From contig JAAYTY010000198.1 of assembly GCA_012523605.1 (NCBI GenBank), positions 1 through 18,217 on the forward strand: 18,217 nucleotides of DNA. Direction: 5' to 3'. The stretch is from Candidatus Fermentibacterota bacterium (GTDB lineage Bacteria > Fermentibacterota > Fermentibacteria > Fermentibacterales > Fermentibacteraceae). Under the pieces are notes generated by a model. That model saw only the letters and a program-made list of their open reading frames with translations, had not been told where the DNA came from and searched no databases. Every line of letters begins with the position of its first letter. Positions within the stretch are counted from its first letter, which is position 1. Shown here one piece after another: positions 7,237 to 14,179 of this stretch. Both the position numbers and the translations under genes were made by a program.

Positions 7237-8723
7237 GACTCCCGGCCATCATCGTTCTCTCGGCTCTGACTGCTTCGGCCGGCGACTGGACGAACTCCGG
7301 CGGCAATCCCGGCAGATGCGGGCTCTCCGACGAGTACGGCCCTCTCGAAGCAGACCTCCTCTGGTCCGGCGCTCCCTCCTCTCTGATCTCCTGGCAGCCG
7401 GTCATCGAGGGAGACAGGATCTTCGTGATACGACAGGCCGCCTGGCCCGGTACACCGGGAGACTCCCCGGTGGTGTGCATGGACCTCGACACGGGGGAGG
7501 TGCTCTGGTCAGCAGACATCCCGTACGAGCCGGGAGACTGGATCACATGGATCGGAGGCGTGAAGAACGGGCTGGTGTTCGCCTCCCGCGGAGGCAACGG
7601 CGCCTCGGTTTCGGCTCCGCTCTATGCTCTCTACGCGGAAGACGGAGGCACCGCGTGGGTGACAGCGGTCGAGATCGACGCCGGAGCCTATGACGGCGTC
7701 GTCTTCGCCCCGGACGGGGATCCGATAGTGGCGTCTTTCGAGGACATCTGGAGGTTCGACTCGTCCGACGGGTCCCTCGTGTGGCACGCATCCCGAACGG
7801 GTTCGGTCAGCGGGCAGTGCGGAGGGTGTCTGCACGGTGACGCATTCTACGTTGCTGACGCCGTTCCCGGCGGGCATTCGATAGTGAGGTACGACGCGGT
7901 CACCGGCGTGGAGATGTACTCGAGCCCGGTGATGCCGGGTTTCACCGCCCAGTGCACGCCGATGGCAGGCCCGGACGGCATCGTCTATTTCAACCGCAGT
8001 CAGAACAATACATCCACCGACTACTTCTACGCCTTCGAAGACACCGGCTCGGCCCTCGTCGAGAAGTGGCGCATCCCGACGGTCAACGCCTGCGCTCCCG
8101 AGTTCGGAGTGGGGCCCGACGGTTCGGTTTACATGGTGACCCCGGGGCCGAGGCTCTCGCGGGTGGATCCGGACGACGGTTCGATCATCGCGCAGTCAGC
8201 CGTACTGGACGGCTACACCGCCGCCAGGATCGCGATCGGCGCCGACGGCACGGTGTACTTCTCCAACGGGGGCTTCGCCGGAGGGCATTTCTACGCCTTC
8301 ACACAGAACCTGTCGCTCCTGTGGGACACCGCCGTCCCCAACATCAACATCGGCGGGCCGGCCCTGGGCCAGAGCGGTGTTCTGGTCATTTGCGGCGTCG
8401 GAACGGATTTCAGAGCCTACAGAGACGGCACTGGCGCCGGCGGAGGCGCTGCGGAGCCTGAAGGCCTCATCAGAATCTACCCGAATCCTTCCTGCGGGTC
8501 CGTAATCGTGACAGTGCCCGACGAGGATGCCGCAGTACCGCTCCTGGTGTTCGATCTCTCGGGCCGCCTCGTAGCCAGCCTGGGATCCGGCGAGCCAAGC
8601 GGAGGTCTGCGGGCTTTCCGCTGGGACGGCATGGACCGGGATGGAGAACCCGTTCCTCCGGGCGCCTACATCGTGAGGGCGGCGAGCCCCGGCGGATTCT
8701 CCGGAAGGATCGTCAGGCTCTAG
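7233..8723 (+). CDS. Secreted PQQ-type beta-propeller with T9SS C-terminal domain
   Basis: The product has 496 residues from ATG 7233, which overlaps the preceding TGA. AGGAGG at 7223-7228 decides the start. Residues 1-16 form a signal peptide. Repeated blade phrases (GEVLWSADIP, GSLVWHAS, AIGADGTVYFSNGG, SLLWDTAVPN) are those of PQQ-like propellers, though without the residues of a PQQ dehydrogenase that I can identify. The region is most likely a binding scaffold. Residues 412-496 are a FlgD-Ig/T9SS-type tail (IYPNPSCG, LLVFDLSGRLVASL, WDGMDRDGEPVPPGAYIVRA), ending in the expected short basic-hydrophobic IVRL. This longer tail form with the DxDGxxVPPGxY turn is common in FCB secreted proteins. 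It is coupled to the WHy lipoprotein, which suggests the two act together at the surface. Confidence 0.78.
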   Translation: MRLPAIIVLSALTASAGDWTNSGGNPGRCGLSDEYGPLEADLLWSGAPSSLISWQPVIEGDRIFVIRQAAWPGTPGDSPVVCMDLDTGEVLWSADIPYEPGDWITWIGGVKNGLVFASRGGNGASVSAPLYALYAEDGGTAWVTAVEIDAGAYDGVVFAPDGDPIVASFEDIWRFDSSDGSLVWHASRTGSVSGQCGGCLHGDAFYVADAVPGGHSIVRYDAVTGVEMYSSPVMPGFTAQCTPMAGPDGIVYFNRSQNNTSTDYFYAFEDTGSALVEKWRIPTVNACAPEFGVGPDGSVYMVTPGPRLSRVDPDDGSIIAQSAVLDGYTAARIAIGADGTVYFSNGGFAGGHFYAFTQNLSLLWDTAVPNINIGGPALGQSGVLVICGVGTDFRAYRDGTGAGGGAAEPEGLIRIYPNPSCGSVIVTVPDEDAAVPLLVFDLSGRLVASLGSGEPSGGLRAFRWDGMDRDGEPVPPGAYIVRAASPGGFSGRIVRL

Positions 8724-8733
8724 AGGAGGGCCG

Positions 8734-8808
8734 GCCGGGATCTGGAACGAAAAGCCCGGCATGGGTTATCTTCAACGCGGGCTCCCGGGGGGCTGGGCGG
8801 TCCCGCCC
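8734..8808 (+). terminator. Probable terminator region after the propeller gene
   Basis: Two GC stems lie downstream of the stop at 8723: GCCGGG 8734-8739 with CCCGGC 8755-8760 (15-base loop), and GGGCG 8795-8799 with CGCCC 8804-8808 (4-base loop). Neither has a clear T-run. Their position between a long operon and a new promoter-like site makes a terminator role plausible but unproven. Confidence 0.35.
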
Positions 8809-8816
8809 GTGCTAAG

Positions 8817-8822
8817 TATCAT
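8817..8822 (+). promoter_or_regulatory. Possible -10 element for the YjbH-like gene
   Basis: TATCAT matches five of six consensus bases. The -35 position 17 bases upstream (TGGGCG) is weak. The predicted start near 8829 would leave a leader of about 30 bases with GGAGGT before ATG 8859. Confidence 0.35.
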
Positions 8823-8858
8823 TGAATGTCTTCACGGGAGGGAGCATTGGAGGTCCCG

Positions 8859-9773
8859 ATGAGCAGGATGTTCTTCACGATCGCACTCGTGGCTCCTCTC
8901 GCCGGTGCAGCATCCCTTCCATTCTCCCGCTTCGGCGTGATCGACACGCCTTCCGCCTTCGTGCTGACGCACACGCAGGTGGAGCTGGGGGGCTGCTTCA
9001 CCTCCTACAGCTATGAAACAGCCGACAGCTCGAGCGAGAGCGACTTCGCACTCGGGGGCTACGTCGAGGTCGGCCTGTTCGACAGGGCACAGGCCGGGAT
9101 CACCTATCTCGGCGCGGGAGGGCTCTCCGGGCAGATAAGGGCCGTCGTCCTGAAGGAGTCCCTCAACCGGCCGGGGCTGGCCGTCGGCGCCGAGAACCTC
9201 ACCGGGGAGCAGGACTACGAGTTCTACGAGGACGACAGCCTCGGCCTCTATCATTATCCGGCGAGTCAGAACTTCTCCGTGTATCTGGTCCTGTCGAAGA
9301 ATTTCGACTACATACTGAAGGCTCCGATAGCCGCGAGCATCGGCTACGGGCTGGGCCGCTTCAGGCAGGACGCCGACACTCCCTCTGACGGCATCGAGAA
9401 CCCGCTTCCGGGGCTCTTCGGCTCCATCGAGTTCCATCCCGACCCCAGAGTGGGGATCGCCCTCGAATGGGACGGGCGCGACGCGAACTTCGGCGGGTGG
9501 TACGATATCAGCGACATGGTGAGGGTGAGCGCCGCAGTGGCGGAGTTCGAGCAGCTCGCCAGGGGCGACGAACGGGTCGAGACCGACGTCATGCAGAATG
9601 CAAAGTTCACTCTCGGCGTCCAGGCCACCTTCGGCCCCTTCTTCAACAGAACCACCCTGGAACCGACCGAGCGACTGAGGCAGCAGAGCGACCTCGAGGC
9701 GCTGCGTCAGCTCGAAGAGGAGCGAAGACGCGCGCTGGAGCGGATAGAAGAGCTCCTGCGCTCGATGGACTAG
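8859..9773 (+). CDS. YjbH-like outer-membrane beta-barrel with C-terminal coiled coil
   Basis: The product has 304 residues from ATG 8859, with GGAGGT at 8849-8854 four bases upstream. An in-frame ATG at 8826 sits almost on the predicted transcription start and is rejected. A signal peptide (MSRMFFTIALVAPLAGAAS) is followed by FGVIDTPSAFVL, then strands rich in alternating hydrophobic and aromatic residues, including GLAVGAENLTGE, FSVYLVLSKNFDYILKAP and GLFGSIEFHPDPRVGIALEWDGRDAN. A G-x-I-x-(T/M)PSA opening, a VAVG-type strand, a YLVxSK strand and a (V/I)xxEWDGRD strand are the pattern of YjbH-family barrels linked to polysaccharide export. Residues 263-304 form a charged heptad-like helix (ERLRQQSDLEALRQLEEE) that would lie in the periplasm. 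Alternatively it may be a generic porin-like protein. Confidence 0.6.
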   Translation: MSRMFFTIALVAPLAGAASLPFSRFGVIDTPSAFVLTHTQVELGGCFTSYSYETADSSSESDFALGGYVEVGLFDRAQAGITYLGAGGLSGQIRAVVLKESLNRPGLAVGAENLTGEQDYEFYEDDSLGLYHYPASQNFSVYLVLSKNFDYILKAPIAASIGYGLGRFRQDADTPSDGIENPLPGLFGSIEFHPDPRVGIALEWDGRDANFGGWYDISDMVRVSAAVAEFEQLARGDERVETDVMQNAKFTLGVQATFGPFFNRTTLEPTERLRQQSDLEALRQLEEERRRALERIEELLRSMD

Positions 9774-9777
9774 CCTG

Positions 9778-9806
9778 TTGACTTGCGCCCGGAGCTTGCC
9801 TATTAG
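9778..9806 (+). promoter_or_regulatory. Sigma70-type promoter of the surface DNA-processing operon
   Basis: TTGACT (9778-9783) and TATTAG (9801-9806) are separated by 17 bases. The -35 matches at five of six positions and the -10 at four of six. It begins 5 bases after the stop of the YjbH-like gene and about 45 bases before the GTG start of the LTD gene. This makes the four downstream genes a separate transcription unit. Confidence 0.62.
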
Positions 9807-9848
9807 AACACCGGGTGCAGAATCTGAACAGGCTGGGGGGATGGAAGA

Positions 9849-10442
9849 GTGCTTTTTCTGATCCCGCTTGCGTTGGTATCTCTACCGGTGCCCGATCCGG
9901 AGACCCCGGAGTCGGCTTCTTTCATCGTAGTCAACGAGTTCATGGCCACCCCCACCGCCTCGGCCACCGAGGCGGAGGGTGAGTGGGTCGAGTTCTACAA
10001 CCGTTCGGGGGAGTACGTGAACCTCGCCGGCTGGAGGGTCGAGAACCAGTCAGGAGCCTGCTTCACCCTGCCGACCTATCTTCTACCCCCGGGCGGATAC
10101 TACGTTGCCGGAGCGAGTTCCAACCGCAGCCGCAACGGCGACTACTCCCCGGATTTCGTCTATGGCGGCTTCTCCATATCATCCTACGGCTCGCTGACGC
10201 TGTACAATCCGCAGGGCCAGCCGGCGGAGTGCATCGCCTACACGGCAGGATGGCCGGTTGCGGCCGGGCGCTCCTGCGAGAGGGTCAATCCTGGCTGGAT
10301 TGGCAGCATGGCCTCGAGCTGGGCAAGCTCGGTCGAGACCTACGGCGACGGCGACCTCGGAACCCCGGGGGACAGGAACAGCGTCTATCAGAACTCCTTC
10401 GCCGACAATACCTGGGCCTTCATCAAGGCCTTTGTCCAGTAG
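9849..10442 (+). CDS. Exported lamin-tail-domain (LTD) protein
   Basis: The product has 197 residues from GTG 9849, preceded by a GGGGG/GGAAGA purine stretch. The alternative in-frame starts lack the signal peptide MLFLIPLALVSLPVP. The mature part is one LTD beta-sandwich: FIVVNEFMATP opens it, GEWVEFYNRSGEYVNLAGWRV gives the classic (E/G)xWVE(F/L)YN...NLxGW core, LLPPGGYYVAG follows, and the end reads GDLGTPGDRN, the usual LTD close. In bacteria LTDs are found on secreted nucleases and metallo-beta-lactamase-fold hydrolases, where they are thought to aid attachment. Here it stands alone, with no catalytic domain and no sorting tail. It is first in the operon, and its 3' end overlaps the next gene's probable TTG start by 11 bases. 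Confidence 0.8.
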   Translation: MLFLIPLALVSLPVPDPETPESASFIVVNEFMATPTASATEAEGEWVEFYNRSGEYVNLAGWRVENQSGACFTLPTYLLPPGGYYVAGASSNRSRNGDYSPDFVYGGFSISSYGSLTLYNPQGQPAECIAYTAGWPVAAGRSCERVNPGWIGSMASSWASSVETYGDGDLGTPGDRNSVYQNSFADNTWAFIKAFVQ

Positions 10443-11598
10443 AAACGCACTGGTTCTGACCGCACTGGCGCTGGCGGCCGCCACGCGCGCCGATCCGCTC
10501 ACGGTTTTCTTCGTGGACCCGGGGTTCGATCAGTATTCCGGCGACGCCATGCTTGTCTGCACCCCTTCGGGGGGGCACTACGTCGTTGACGGCGGCGACC
10601 GCGGCAGCGCCCCCCCCTGGGACTGCGGAGAGGCGAGACTCCTCCCGCTGCTGGACAGCCTCGAGGTGACCTCCCTGGACGGAATCGTGGCGACTCATCC
10701 GCATTCCGACCATGTCGGAGGACTGGTGGCGCTTCTGGAGGCCATGCCTGTAGGCACAGTGTGGGACAGCGGGTGGCCTTACGCACCGACACCCGCGTAT
10801 GAAGACTTCCTCGATGCCATGGAGGCGAGCGGAGCGTCGTATGTCGTGGCACGCCGGGGAATGGAGCTGGACTGGGGGCCCGGCCTCGAGGTGGAGGTTC
10901 TGCATCCGGCAGATCCGCTGGACGAATCGGAGATGAACAACGCAAGCATCGTTCTGAGGATCACGCACGGACAGGTGAGCTTCCTCCTGACCGGTGACAT
11001 CTACACCGAGGGCGGAGAGGACGCGATCCTCGAAGCAGTCGGGAGCGGCATCATAGACACGGTTCAGTCCGACGTGCTCAAGGTGGCGCACCACGGCTCC
11101 TCGACCTCCACCTCGACCGCATGGCTTGCCGCCGTGGATCCTGAATGGGCGGCAATCGAGGTGGGCGCGGGCAATCCATACGGCCATCCTCACGACGAGG
11201 TGATAGCACGCCTTCTGGGAAGGGGCATAGACATCTTCAGAACCGACCTCGATGGAACCTTCTACATCTCCACCGACGGGCAGGAGCTTTTCTACAACAG
11301 CCTGCCCGACGGAGGCGGCGGGCAGGAATGGGAGGGTCTGAGGGCGTATCCCAGCCCGGCGTCTTCGCACGTCACCTTCGAATGGAACAGCGCGGGAGGC
11401 ATCCAGCCCGGCCCGTTCTGTCTCGCGGTGTACAACCTGCTGGGCGAGATGGTGCTGGATCTCGAAGTGACAGGCAATTCCTACGAATGGGACTTCTCCC
11501 TGGAGTCGGGCTCGCTGGCCTCGCCGGGACTCTATGTGGCCGTCGTGGAATCGTCCGATGGCGTCAGGCATACCGAATGCTTCGCAATAGTGCGCTGA
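10432..11598 (+). CDS. ComEC-type metallo-beta-lactamase hydrolase with T9SS C-terminal domain
   Basis: The product has 388 residues if translation starts at TTG 10432 (11-base overlap with the LTD gene). That gives a signal peptide MSSRNALVLTALALAAATRA; no ATG or GTG fits. The enzyme shows H89-P-H-S-D-H94 (HxHxDH), LLTGDI with D189, VLKVAHHGS (H220/H221) and NPYGHPHDEV (H252, H254), then RTDLDGTFYISTDG. The set and order are those of the C-terminal hydrolase of ComEC/Rec2, a predicted metal-dependent nuclease or phosphodiesterase, and not of drug-resistance beta-lactamases. The ComEC channel and its OB domain are absent. Residues 303-388 are a T9SS-type tail (AYPSPASSHV, LAVYNLLGEMVLDL, SPGLYVAVVES). 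Expected location is the cell surface or medium. The substrate is probably nucleic acid, by analogy. Confidence 0.8.
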   Translation: MSSRNALVLTALALAAATRADPLTVFFVDPGFDQYSGDAMLVCTPSGGHYVVDGGDRGSAPPWDCGEARLLPLLDSLEVTSLDGIVATHPHSDHVGGLVALLEAMPVGTVWDSGWPYAPTPAYEDFLDAMEASGASYVVARRGMELDWGPGLEVEVLHPADPLDESEMNNASIVLRITHGQVSFLLTGDIYTEGGEDAILEAVGSGIIDTVQSDVLKVAHHGSSTSTSTAWLAAVDPEWAAIEVGAGNPYGHPHDEVIARLLGRGIDIFRTDLDGTFYISTDGQELFYNSLPDGGGGQEWEGLRAYPSPASSHVTFEWNSAGGIQPGPFCLAVYNLLGEMVLDLEVTGNSYEWDFSLESGSLASPGLYVAVVESSDGVRHTECFAIVR

Positions 11599-12452
11599 TC
11601 CTTCTGCTGGCCTCGGCCGCGGGCGCCTCCACCGGGACGGCGGACGCCCTCCTGCTCGTCAGCCAGGGTTTCGCCTCTCAGATGAGGCTGGGCTCGGCCT
11701 CCTGGGCGGTGGGCGAGGGAGCGTGGGCCGTCACGGCCAACCCCTCTCTCACAGCTCCCGGCTTCCACGGGGCGGGCGGACGATGGAACCTCGAGGCCAC
11801 CACGGTCTCCGTGGCGGGCGGCTTCGGCGCGGGCGGCGGATTCTTAGCCGGAGGGGCGCTCAGGTTTCTGGGCATGGGCGGGTTGATTGCACGCGACGAG
11901 ACGGGGCAGGCAACAGGGGAGTACACCTGGTCCTCCGGAGCGCTGACCGCTGGAGGATCGTTCGCTCTGTCGCCCTCCGTCCGCCTGGGAGCTTCACTCG
12001 GCCCTGTGTGGGAGAGCGCGGGAAGCGACGGCGCGTCGGGCTTCTCCGCATCCGCAGGAGCCTGCTTCAGACCTTCGGAAGGAGTCCTCCTGGGGGCGGC
12101 CCTTCACAACGCGGGCTTCGCCCCCTCCTGGGACGGCATACACAAGGACATGCCAACAGAGGTCAGCGCAGGCGTCTCGGTGACACTTCCTGCGGGACTG
12201 AGGGCGGTGGCCGGCGGAGTGTACGGATTCAGCACCAGCGCGAGAGCCAGCCTTGCCGGGGAGTTCTCCCGGAGCGGGCTCTCGATCTCCGCCGGGTACG
12301 AGCTGACCCCGGACAGCCCCGAGATGAACGGCGCCTTCGGAGGTGTCGAGTACAGGTTCGTAGAGCAGGGAACCTACGGAGCCTCGCTGGCCTTCCGGCA
12401 GAGCAGGGACCTCTCCTGGCCCATGCTGGCCGGGCTCTCGATAGAATTCTGA
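11577..12452 (+). CDS. PorV/PorQ-like outer-membrane barrel
   Basis: The product has 291 residues from ATG 11577, which overlaps the end of the hydrolase gene by 22 bases in another frame. A signal peptide (MLRNSALILLLASAAGAS) is followed by SQMRLGSASWAVGEGAWAVTANPSL. A Gly-rich (M/L)RLGSAS-VG-GAxAVxxNPSxL start is the hallmark of the UPF0164/PorV/PorQ group of small barrels. The remaining chain is alternating barrel strands with short turns, ending in the terminal aromatic signature SIEF. PorV and PorQ belong to the T9SS outer-membrane machinery, where PorV carries cargo. Coupling to a tailed cargo gene makes a dedicated shuttle or anchor role attractive, but that is inference. A plain porin-like barrel is the alternative. 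Confidence 0.65.
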   Translation: MLRNSALILLLASAAGASTGTADALLLVSQGFASQMRLGSASWAVGEGAWAVTANPSLTAPGFHGAGGRWNLEATTVSVAGGFGAGGGFLAGGALRFLGMGGLIARDETGQATGEYTWSSGALTAGGSFALSPSVRLGASLGPVWESAGSDGASGFSASAGACFRPSEGVLLGAALHNAGFAPSWDGIHKDMPTEVSAGVSVTLPAGLRAVAGGVYGFSTSARASLAGEFSRSGLSISAGYELTPDSPEMNGAFGGVEYRFVEQGTYGASLAFRQSRDLSWPMLAGLSIEF

Positions 12453-12526
12453 CACAGGCCGGCGATGATCACCATTGCGGCATGGATTCGACCGATCGAA
12501 GCACAGAGAATAGATGGGAGGCCGAA

Positions 12527-14137
12527 ATGAGATTCCGCGGCATTGCACTGCTGGCGGCAGGATCGCTCCTTTTCTTCTCGTCGTGCGGTGACGACGAGGG
12601 CAACCCGGCGGGACCCGGCACAGAACCGACCGCCTCCACCCTCTCGGCGGATCCGTCCGCCATGCTCAACACGATCACGCTGTCCTGGACCTCCTGCCCC
12701 GACGCCGACTTCTTCGAGTACAGGCTCTACCGCTCCCTCACCGCAGACATAGAGGCCGACCCAGACGCGGCCGACATAGTGCGCATCACAACCTCTTCCG
12801 ACGATACGACGTACACCGACTCGGGGCTCGAATGGAACACCACGTACTACTACGCCCTGATGACAATGGACGACGAGGGACTCCAGTCGTGGAGCAACGA
12901 GGTCGAGGCCGCCACACCGGACTCGGGAAGCTGCGACTGGCTGACCTGCTACGAGGTGCAGGGCCAGGCTTCCTCTTCTCCCTACGAGGGACAGGTCGTC
13001 ACCGTGCTTGGCGTCGTGACCGTGGGCGGTGACGAGTACTACACCTCCACCTCCCCCTATGCCGTGATCTCCGATCCCGAAGGCGGCGCCTGGAGCGGTC
13101 TCGTTCTCTACGGCGACAGCGTCGGGTCTCTCGCCCGGGGCGACAGCATACTCGTCACCGGAGAGGTGCAGGAGTACTACGGGATGACCGAACTGAGCTA
13201 CATCTCGGACATCACCCTCCTTGGCACCGGGGCTGCCTCGCCGCCCGCCTCGCAGGTATCGACCTCCGACCTCACCGAAGCCGGAGGCGCCGAGCAGTGG
13301 GAGGGCGTGCTCGTAGAGATACAGGAAGCCATCGTTACCGAGCTTGGCTCCTACGGCCAGTTCACTGTGGACGACGGCTCGGGCGGCTGTCTGATCGACG
13401 ACCTGGGCGACTACTCGTACACGCCCGCAGTGGGAGACACCCTCTACTCGGCGAAAGGCGTCCAGTGGTACAGCTACAGCGAGTGGAAGCTCGAACCGCG
13501 CGACGACAACGATCTGGACGTCGGCGGCGGAGGCGGCCCTGGCGATGTGCTGACCTGCTACGAGGTGCAGGGTCAGGCTTCCTCTTCGCCCTACGAGGGT
13601 ATGTCGGTGAGCGTGACTGGCGTGGTCACGGTCGGAGGAGACGAGTACTACTCCTCGTCCGGCGCGCTGGCGGTGATCTGCGACGTCGCAGGCGGCCCGT
13701 GGTCGGGCCTGCCGCTCTACGGAACGGCGATAGCCGGGCTGGCCCGGGGCGACAGCGTGACCGTCACCGGCACGGTTCAGGAATACAACGGACTCACGGA
13801 GATATCCGGGATAAGCGACGTGGCAATCCACTCCTCAGGCCATCAGCTTCCGCCGGCAGAGGTTCTGCAGACGGGAGACCTCGCTACTTCGGCAGCCCCG
13901 GAGCAGTGGGAGGGCGTTCTGGTCGCGGTGCTCAACGTCACCGTGTCGAACGACAGCCTGGGATACGGCGAGTGGTCGGTCAACGACGGTTCGGGCGACT
14001 GCAGAGTCGACGACCTCGGGGACTACACCTACACACCCCAGATCGGGGACTCGATCACACAGCTCGCGGGGATTCTCTGGTACAGCTTCTCGGACTTCAA
14101 GATCGAACCGAGGGACGACGGGGATATAACGGAATAG
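12527..14137 (+). CDS. Lipoprotein with Fn3 domain and two tandem OB-fold-like repeats
   Basis: The product has 536 residues from ATG 12527, with GGGAGG 5 bases upstream. A lipobox (LFFSSC, Cys20) is followed by an acidic linker, then an Fn3 domain at about residues 35-130 (ITLSWTSCPDADFFEYRLYRS, TYTDSGLEWNTTYYYALM). Two copies of a roughly 195-residue unit follow, at 139-333 and 342-536. Each starts with LTCYEVQGQASSSPYEG and continues VTVxGVVTVGGDEYY, ARGDSxxVTGxVQEYxGxTE, EQWEGVLV, DDGSG, DDLGDYxYTPxxGD and LEPRDDxD. The (V/I)QGxxxxSPYxG...GVVT...GDxVxVxGxVxEYxGxTEL pattern is the OB-fold module of secreted nucleases such as ExeM and NucH. No nuclease catalytic domain follows, so it is a probable binding protein. 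It lies 74 bases behind the barrel gene without a terminator, so it likely belongs to the operon. Confidence 0.78.
   Translation: MRFRGIALLAAGSLLFFSSCGDDEGNPAGPGTEPTASTLSADPSAMLNTITLSWTSCPDADFFEYRLYRSLTADIEADPDAADIVRITTSSDDTTYTDSGLEWNTTYYYALMTMDDEGLQSWSNEVEAATPDSGSCDWLTCYEVQGQASSSPYEGQVVTVLGVVTVGGDEYYTSTSPYAVISDPEGGAWSGLVLYGDSVGSLARGDSILVTGEVQEYYGMTELSYISDITLLGTGAASPPASQVSTSDLTEAGGAEQWEGVLVEIQEAIVTELGSYGQFTVDDGSGGCLIDDLGDYSYTPAVGDTLYSAKGVQWYSYSEWKLEPRDDNDLDVGGGGGPGDVLTCYEVQGQASSSPYEGMSVSVTGVVTVGGDEYYSSSGALAVICDVAGGPWSGLPLYGTAIAGLARGDSVTVTGTVQEYNGLTEISGISDVAIHSSGHQLPPAEVLQTGDLATSAAPEQWEGVLVAVLNVTVSNDSLGYGEWSVNDGSGDCRVDDLGDYTYTPQIGDSITQLAGILWYSFSDFKIEPRDDGDITE
12941..14134 (+). repeat. Intragenic tandem duplication (two OB-like units)
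   Basis: Unit 1 starts at 12941 and unit 2 at 13550, a period of 609 bases. The first 50 bases match at 48 positions and the first 17 residues are identical, while the rest of the units have drifted further. The joint is a Gly-rich linker (GGGGGPG). The steep drop in similarity suggests either strong selection on the opening motif or partial gene conversion. Confidence 0.85.
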
Positions 14138-14157
14138 CCGGTTTCGACGGACGAGCG

Positions 14158-14173
14158 GCGGGCGGCCTCCCGC
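14158..14173. terminator. Small hairpin between convergent genes
   Basis: GCGGG (14158-14162) and CCCGC (14169-14173) form a 5-bp stem with a 6-base loop, in the 42-base gap between the OB lipoprotein stop (14137) and the RecJ-like stop (14180). A T-run is missing. It is placed where a bidirectional terminator is expected. Confidence 0.3.
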
Positions 14174-14179
14174 GGGGGG

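Noticed and set aside
10432..11598. Antibiotic-type beta-lactamase or glyoxalase II
   Set aside because: Motif set HHGS with GHPHDE and RTDxDG follows the ComEC hydrolase, not class B beta-lactamases or glyoxalases.
12374..13831. A 485-codon antisense open frame opposite the OB lipoprotein
   Set aside because: His/Arg/Val-rich composition with no start site; the plus strand carries a lipobox, Fn3 and OB motifs.
12527..14137. Complete ExeM/NucH-type nuclease
   Set aside because: Only the OB-like modules are present; the endonuclease/exonuclease/phosphatase catalytic domain is absent, and the chain ends right after the second repeat.
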